Made by a program: the position numbers and the translations under genes. A stretch of 32,518 nt of DNA from Gammaproteobacteria bacterium. GTDB taxonomy: Bacteria; Pseudomonadota; Gammaproteobacteria; Pseudomonadales; Pseudohongiellaceae. The stretch spans positions 1 through 32,518 of the forward strand of contig JAQWOJ010000102.1 of NCBI GenBank assembly GCA_029245905.1, written 5' to 3'. Shown here one piece after another: positions 28,203 through 32,518 of the stretch. The notes under the pieces are model-generated. The model was not told the DNA's origin. It worked only from the letters and a program-made list of their open reading frames with translations, and searched no databases. How positions within the stretch are numbered: position 1 is the stretch's first letter; each line of letters starts with the position of its first letter.

Positions 28203-29372
28203 ATGAATCTACATGAATATCAGGCGAAACAACTTTTTGCCGAGTATGGTTTGCCTGTGTCTTTAGGTATTGCCGCCGACACTGCGAAAGCAGCGGGAGA
28301 GGCAACAACTGAACTAGGCGGAAGTAAGTGGGTTGTTAAAGCTCAGGTTCACGCAGGCGGCAGAGGAAAAGCCGGGGGAGTCGCGCTAGTTGAGAGCGCT
28401 AAGGAGGCAGAGGAATTCGCTGCTAAATGGCTTGGCAACAACTTAGTCACTTATCAAACAGACGCTAACGGACAGCCTGTTAATAAGATTTTAGTAGAGC
28501 CATGCATCGACATAAAAGAAGAGCTATATCTTGGCGCGGTTGTTGATCGAGCTAGTCGTCGAATTGTTTTTATGGCTTCGATCGAAGGTGGGGTCGAAAT
28601 TGAAAAAGTAGCAGCAGAAACACCCGAAAAAATCTTGAAGGCAACAATCGATCCAATGATCGGCGCTACGGCATACCAAGGTCGGGACTTGGCTTTTCGG
28701 CTTGGACTTTCAGGAGATCTTGTTAAGCAATTTACTCAGCTTTTTTTGGGGCTTGCGAAACTTTTTGTAGAGCTAGATCTGTCTTTATTGGAAATAAACC
28801 CTTTGGTAGTGACTGACTCGGGGAACATTCATTGTTTAGACGGGAAAATCAATGTAGATGGCAATGCACTTTACCGCCTTCCAAAACTAAAAAGCATGCA
28901 CGACCCTTCACAAGAAGATGAAAGGGAAGCGAAAGCAGCTGAGTGGGATCTTAATTATGTTGCGCTTGATGGGAACATTGGTTGCATGGTGAATGGTGCG
29001 GGCCTTGCGATGGGCACTATGGATATAGTGAAGTTGTACGGAGGTAGCCCTGCGAATTTCTTGGACGTAGGTGGAGGAGCGACTAAGGAGCGGGTTAGCG
29101 AAGCGTTCAAGCTTATCCTATCTGACAGGAGCGTATCGGCGGTTCTTGTCAATATATTTGGGGGTATCGTTCGGTGCGATCTAATTGCCGAAGGTGTCTT
29201 GGGGGCGGTAGAGGATGTTGGGGTGGACGTCCCAGTTGTCGTTCGTCTTGAGGGAAATAATGCAGAGATAGGTAAAGAGGTGCTCGAGAAAAGTAGTCTA
29301 AATATAATTACGGCGAATAGCCTTGCTGATGCCGCCGAGAGAGTTGTAGAGGCAGCTGGGGGAATGAAATGA
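28203..29372 (+). CDS. sucC: Succinyl-CoA synthetase, beta subunit
   Basis: A 389-residue ATP-grasp subunit. With SucD it converts succinyl-CoA to succinate and makes ATP or GTP by substrate-level phosphorylation. The N-terminal [12 protein letters not shown], the nucleotide-binding [12 protein letters not shown] (49-60), the [10 protein letters not shown] metal-site block, the [11 protein letters not shown] block and the FGGIVRCD block are all present. Length equals that of E. coli SucC (388). A strong GGAG (28194-28197) lies five bases before the ATG. It follows lpd by 49 bases and overlaps sucD by four. Confidence 0.97.
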   Translation: MNLHEYQAKQLFAEYGLPVSLGIAADTAKAAGEATTELGGSKWVVKAQVHAGGRGKAGGVALVESAKEAEEFAAKWLGNNLVTYQTDANGQPVNKILVEPCIDIKEELYLGAVVDRASRRIVFMASIEGGVEIEKVAAETPEKILKATIDPMIGATAYQGRDLAFRLGLSGDLVKQFTQLFLGLAKLFVELDLSLLEINPLVVTDSGNIHCLDGKINVDGNALYRLPKLKSMHDPSQEDEREAKAAEWDLNYVALDGNIGCMVNGAGLAMGTMDIVKLYGGSPANFLDVGGGATKERVSEAFKLILSDRSVSAVLVNIFGGIVRCDLIAEGVLGAVEDVGVDVPVVVRLEGNNAEIGKEVLEKSSLNIITANSLADAAERVVEAAGGMK

Positions 29373-30241
29373 GCATTTTGGTAAATAAGAACACACGGGT
29401 AATGTGCCAGGGGTTTACCGGATCTCAGGGAACTTTTCATTCCGAGCAAGCAATTCAATATGGGACAAAGATGGTTGGTGGCGTGACTCCGGGGAAAGGG
29501 GGGCAGACGCACTTGGACCTCCCTGTGTTTGACACAGTTCGGGAGGCTTATGAAGAGACTCAGGCTGATGCATCGGTGATTTACGTGCCGGCGCCATTTT
29601 GTAAGGAGTCTATTTTAGAGGCAGCAGATGCTGGGATTAAGCTAATTGTTTGTATAACAGAGGGTATTCCAACTCTGGATATGCTGCTTGCAAAGGAACG
29701 ATGTGATCAAATAGGGGCTCGTCTCATAGGTCCAAACTGCCCGGGTGTAATCACTCCCGGGGAGTGTAAGATTGGAATCATGCCAGGGCATATTCACTTA
29801 CCCGGAAAAGTTGGAATTGTTTCTAGATCTGGAACTCTGACCTATGAAGCAGTGAAGCAAACCACTGACCACGGGTTTGGTCAATCTTCGTGCGTCGGCA
29901 TTGGCGGTGATCCAATTCCAGGATCAAATTTTATCGATATTCTCGAAATGTATGAGGCCGACGATCAAACCGAAGCAATAGTGATGATTGGTGAGATTGG
30001 AGGAACTGCGGAGGAAGAAGCCGCCGGCTACATTAAGACAAATGTCTCTAAGCCGGTAGTAGCTTACATTGCAGGTGTTACAGCGCCGCCCGGCAAACGG
30101 ATGGGTCATGCGGGCGCTATAATTTCAGGCGGCAAAGGGACTGCAGATGAGAAATTTGAGGCGCTTAACGATGCGGGTGTTAAGACGGTTCGAAGCCTTG
30201 CAGAAATAGGAGCCGGTTTGAGCGAGATCACGGGATGGTAG
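29369..30241 (+). CDS. sucD: Succinyl-CoA synthetase, alpha subunit
   Basis: A 290-residue subunit that binds CoA and carries the phospho-histidine intermediate. The CoA loop [10 protein letters not shown] (15-24), the [12 protein letters not shown] block, the [10 protein letters not shown] helix start and the active-site GHAGAI (His247, equal to the E. coli phosphohistidine region) are clear. Length matches E. coli SucD (289). The ATG overlaps the sucC stop (ATGA), which keeps the subunits in equal amounts. It is the last gene of the suc group, and an intrinsic terminator follows about 90 bases later. Confidence 0.97.
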   Translation: MSILVNKNTRVMCQGFTGSQGTFHSEQAIQYGTKMVGGVTPGKGGQTHLDLPVFDTVREAYEETQADASVIYVPAPFCKESILEAADAGIKLIVCITEGIPTLDMLLAKERCDQIGARLIGPNCPGVITPGECKIGIMPGHIHLPGKVGIVSRSGTLTYEAVKQTTDHGFGQSSCVGIGGDPIPGSNFIDILEMYEADDQTEAIVMIGEIGGTAEEEAAGYIKTNVSKPVVAYIAGVTAPPGKRMGHAGAIISGGKGTADEKFEALNDAGVKTVRSLAEIGAGLSEITGW

Positions 30242-30329
30242 GCATTAAAGCAAATAAAAGCTGGCTGGTTTTTGCATTGATTTTTTCCAATTGAAAAGGT
30301 TCTAAAAAGCGAACGTAGGTGGTAGGCTT

Positions 30330-30360
30330 AGGTCCGAAATCTGGCTCTCGGGCCTTTTTT
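30330..30360 (+). terminator. Intrinsic terminator of the suc operon
   Basis: AGGTCCGA (30330-30337) pairs with TCGGGCCT (30348-30355) over eight positions with one G-U wobble, around a ten-base loop. A run of six T (30355-30360) follows directly. It is well placed to end the long sdh-suc transcript. Confidence 0.8.
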
Positions 30361-30445
30361 ATAGAGTTTTCTAAATATTAGTTACTCTAAATATGGATAG
30401 TAAGAGATTCTTGATTGTCATGCCTTTCGTGATAAATGAATAGTG

Positions 30446-30604
30446 ATGAGATCTAGGGTGCATGTGGTTAGGAGAAAAATTGTCGTTTTCACGAGAGATG
30501 AAAATCCGCGGCAGTTGGTGAAGAAGATTAATAAAAATAGTTATTCGGAATACTTTGGTTGTTACGCTCTTAGCCGTGCCATCAAAGAATTCCGGGATTA
30601 TTAA
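30446..30604 (+). CDS. Possible small basic protein, 52 residues
   Basis: An ATG-to-TAA ORF of 52 codons fills much of the gap before the DUF3450 gene and ends 19 bases before its ATG. The product is basic (RVHVVRRKIVVF near the start) with a Tyr- and Ser-rich second half. There is no clear ribosome site, no recognised family and no codon-level evidence. It may be chance; the region could equally be a long leader. Confidence 0.2.
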   Translation: MRSRVHVVRRKIVVFTRDENPRQLVKKINKNSYSEYFGCYALSRAIKEFRDY

Positions 30605-30623
30605 CAAAAATATAGGATGGCGC

Positions 30624-31427
30624 ATGAAAAACTGTCGAATTACCCATTTGAGTTTGTCCGCAATGGCGTTGGTTGCATCAAGCTGCTTTATAAGCGTGCA
30701 AGCCGCTGAGATATTGGTTAACAGTGATATTATAGATCAAGCCATGGATGTGGTGGCTCAAAAATACCAAGCTTCAGCAGAGGCGCAAGAAGAAATCACC
30801 AGGTTGCAGAATACTGCGAGCTCTACGTTCGAAGAATTTAAAAGGGCTAATGATAATTTAGAGTCATTGTTAGTTCTGAATGCTGGTTTTCGAAAACAAA
30901 TATCCATTCAAGAAGATCAGATAGAAACTTTAGATGAGTCGATCGCGGGAGTTGAGCAAGTTACCCGAGAAATACCCCTCTTAATGGAAAAGATGCTCGC
31001 AAGTATTGAGCAGTTTATTGATCTTGATTACCCTTTCCACAATGATGAAAGATCTCGGCGTATTCAATTTGCAAGAGACGCTATTGATAACCCGGATGTA
31101 TCGATAGCAGAAAAATTTCGTCAAGTTTTGGTAATGTATCAAACAGAAACGTCCTATGGACGAACGATAGAGACCTACCCCGACACCATTTCGATAGATG
31201 GTATAGATTTGGATGTTAATGTTGCGCGGATTGGAAGAGTTGCCTTGTTATACCAAACCACTGACCGCCAGCAAACGGGCGCATGGGATAATTCCAATAG
31301 AGAATGGGTTACCCTGGGTGCCGGAGACTATAGAACGGCAGTTCAAAGCGCCATCCGGGTAGCCTCTTCTTTGGATGCCCCAAGAATTATTGAATTACCT
31401 GTACTAGCACCGGAGGTGGCACAGTGA
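30624..31427 (+). CDS. DUF3450 periplasmic protein of a TonB energising system
   Basis: A 267-residue protein of the DUF3450 family. The signal peptide is residues 1-27 with probable cleavage after VQA; the Cys at 21 is not in a proper lipobox. A helical coiled-coil segment spans about 40-110, followed by the conserved LDYPFHNDER block and a C-terminal TGAWDNSNREWVTLG region. In Vibrio and Shewanella such genes sit before exbB-like (ttpC), exbB, exbD and tonB genes that power outer-membrane receptors. AGGA (30614-30617) six bases upstream fixes the ATG at 30624; an ATG at 30555 would put 23 extra residues before the signal peptide. It overlaps the next gene by four bases. Confidence 0.85.
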   Translation: MKNCRITHLSLSAMALVASSCFISVQAAEILVNSDIIDQAMDVVAQKYQASAEAQEEITRLQNTASSTFEEFKRANDNLESLLVLNAGFRKQISIQEDQIETLDESIAGVEQVTREIPLLMEKMLASIEQFIDLDYPFHNDERSRRIQFARDAIDNPDVSIAEKFRQVLVMYQTETSYGRTIETYPDTISIDGIDLDVNVARIGRVALLYQTTDRQQTGAWDNSNREWVTLGAGDYRTAVQSAIRVASSLDAPRIIELPVLAPEVAQ

Positions 31428-32518
31428 AAAATTTATCTAAGACCCTAAATTTATTTACTTCCACTTTCTTGTTGATCGGGGCTTCTCAGGTATTTGGTCA
31501 AGCAGGATCCTTATCCGATTTGCTTAATTTGGTCGAAAATGACCGGGTTGGCGAGTCAGAGGAATACCAGGCCCGAGTCTCCGAGTTTGAGCAAAATGCA
31601 GCGCGCCAGCAAGAGATATTGGACACAACGAATAATCGTATTACTGACCAAGAGTCACTCCAAGTGCAGCTTTCGGATCAGTTTGAAGCAAACGAAATTA
31701 TAATTTCTGACAAGCGTGAAGTGCTCAGAGATCGACGAGGAGACTTGAATGAGCTTTTTGGTACATTACAAGGAGTTGCGGGGGACTTCTTAAGTAATTT
31801 CCAAAATTCACTAATTTCTGCTCAGTACGCAGGCCGGACTGAGGCGTTAGAGGAAATTATTGAGCGGGCTGGGTCGACCATTGAGCAGCTGAATGTAGAT
31901 GAAATGGAGCGGTTTTGGTTTTTTATGCATCAGGAATTAACCGAATCTGGTCGTGTTGTGTCGTATAACGGCGATGTAACGCTTCCTAATGGTGATACTG
32001 CGAATAGGAGCATAACCAGAATAGGGGCTTTTAATGCTATTTCTGGAGGTGAATACCTCAGCTATAACGGTGATATTGGCCACTTGCAGGTTCTGCCGCG
32101 CCAACCGGATGCGGCTATTTTATCCTCGGCAAGTGCTCTAGAAGCGGCATCATCAGGATTCACTAAAGTAGGCATAGACCCTACCGGTGGGGTCGGCGGG
32201 CAAGTTTTGGCTAATTTAGTCAATTTCCCAACAGTGCAGGAGCAGGTACAGAATAACTCAGGCGTAATCGGCTTTATAATCATTGGTGTGGGGATCGTAG
32301 GAATCTTGCTAGGTTTCTTCCGGCTTCTGATGCTTAGTCTCACATCGATCAAGGTGCGAGGCCAGTTAAAGAAAGATGCGCCGGCAAAGAACAACCCTCT
32401 GGGTAGAGTGCTTCTTGTGGCTGAGAACAATCCGAATGCAGACACGGAAACACTAGAATTAAAACTCGGCGAAGCGATTCTTCAGGAGACGCCTTCTTTG
32501 GAGAGTATGTTAACGCTG
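31424..32518 (+). CDS. MotA/TolQ/ExbB-family proton channel (TtpC-like), 3' end missing
   Basis: An open frame of 365 codons that starts at a GTG overlapping the DUF3450 stop (GTGA) and runs off the window. The first 25 residues form a signal peptide (likely cleavage near FGQA). A Gln/Glu-rich coiled coil covers about 40-105, then comes a periplasmic domain with a YNGDVTLPNGD stretch. A membrane helix lies at about 280-303 (VIGFIIIGVGIVGILLG). The following LGRVLLVAEN and LELKLGEAILQE match the cytoplasmic start of ExbB-type channels. The size and signal peptide fit the large TtpC-like ExbB homologues of TonB2-type systems. exbB, exbD and tonB are expected downstream. Confidence 0.85.
   Translation, partial: MKNLSKTLNLFTSTFLLIGASQVFGQAGSLSDLLNLVENDRVGESEEYQARVSEFEQNAARQQEILDTTNNRITDQESLQVQLSDQFEANEIIISDKREVLRDRRGDLNELFGTLQGVAGDFLSNFQNSLISAQYAGRTEALEEIIERAGSTIEQLNVDEMERFWFFMHQELTESGRVVSYNGDVTLPNGDTANRSITRIGAFNAISGGEYLSYNGDIGHLQVLPRQPDAAILSSASALEAASSGFTKVGIDPTGGVGGQVLANLVNFPTVQEQVQNNSGVIGFIIIGVGIVGILLGFFRLLMLSLTSIKVRGQLKKDAPAKNNPLGRVLLVAENNPNADTETLELKLGEAILQETPSLESMLTL

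Larger units (their letters stand above)
30242..30623. other. Intergenic region between sucD and the DUF3450 gene
   Basis: This 382-base region holds the suc terminator, then about 260 bases with only one gene candidate, a 52-codon ORF at 30446-30604. I find no good promoter for the following TonB-related genes; weak TTGATT and TTGTCA hexamers near 30411-30420 lack a matching -10 at a normal distance. Confidence 0.5.

Noticed and set aside
28955-29512. 185-codon open frame on the minus strand across sucC and sucD
   Set aside because: It lies fully antisense to two genes with strong family matches, is rich in Ser, Thr and Pro as shadow frames often are, and has no recognisable domain.
30371-30625. 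84-codon open frame on the minus strand before the DUF3450 gene
   Set aside because: It covers the start region of the DUF3450 gene from the wrong strand, has no ribosome site seen and an unstructured mix of residues.
32062-32445. 127-codon minus-strand frame near the right edge
   Set aside because: Antisense to the ExbB-like gene, whose frame stays open from the GTG at 31424 to the window end and has a signal peptide, membrane helix and family motifs.

Overview
The window looks like a chromosomal stretch of a moderately AT-rich gammaproteobacterium, most likely a marine, Pseudomonas-like or oligotrophic lineage. The evidence is gene order: recR-rnd-ycgN, gltX followed by tRNA-Ala, gltA divergent from sdhCDAB-sucAB-lpd-sucCD, and a DUF3450/ExbB TonB-energising module. 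No base composition or tree was computed, so a finer assignment is not justified. Almost all of it is dense housekeeping DNA. I see no CRISPR array, insertion sequence, integrase, phage gene or recognisable defence island.

Layout: (1) 1-2200, plus strand: the tail of recR, rnd (RNase D), ycgN and a small membrane protein. (2) 2357-3286: an exported cyclophilin with an unassigned C-terminal extension. (3) 3482-11841, plus strand: a tight run of a MoxR-type AAA+ ATPase, a CoxE-like VWA protein, fadD, hrpA and an mlaA homologue that lacks any cysteine. (4) 11847-13349, minus strand: dusA followed by a TerB-like gene, convergent with mlaA and divergent from gltX. (5) 13501-17396, plus strand: gltX, tRNA-Ala(GGC) behind a near-consensus promoter, and an EF-G gene of the second-copy type. 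(6) 17640-30360: the TCA-cycle block, with gltA on the minus strand and sdhCDAB, sucA, sucB, lpd, sucC and sucD on the plus strand, closed by a clear intrinsic terminator. (7) 30446-32518: a possible 52-residue ORF, a DUF3450 protein, and the start of a MotA/TolQ/ExbB-family gene cut off by the window end.

The TCA block encodes citrate synthase, succinate dehydrogenase (complex II), the complete 2-oxoglutarate dehydrogenase complex (E1, E2 and its own E3) and succinyl-CoA synthetase. Together these convert 2-oxoglutarate to fumarate and feed electrons to quinone, and gltA supplies citrate. Several gene pairs overlap by 1 to 10 bases (moxR/VWA, sdhC/sdhD, sucA/sucB, sucC/sucD, DUF3450/ExbB), which suggests translational coupling. 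Non-ATG starts are fairly frequent (ycgN, sdhC, sdhB, the ExbB-like gene).

The parts most worth a second look are modest: the uncharacterised MoxR-VWA pair beside fadD, the cysteine-free MlaA, palindromes in the gltA/sdhC regulatory region and upstream of the EF-G gene, the cyclophilin extension, and the truncated TonB module. I found no convincing previously undescribed multi-gene system.
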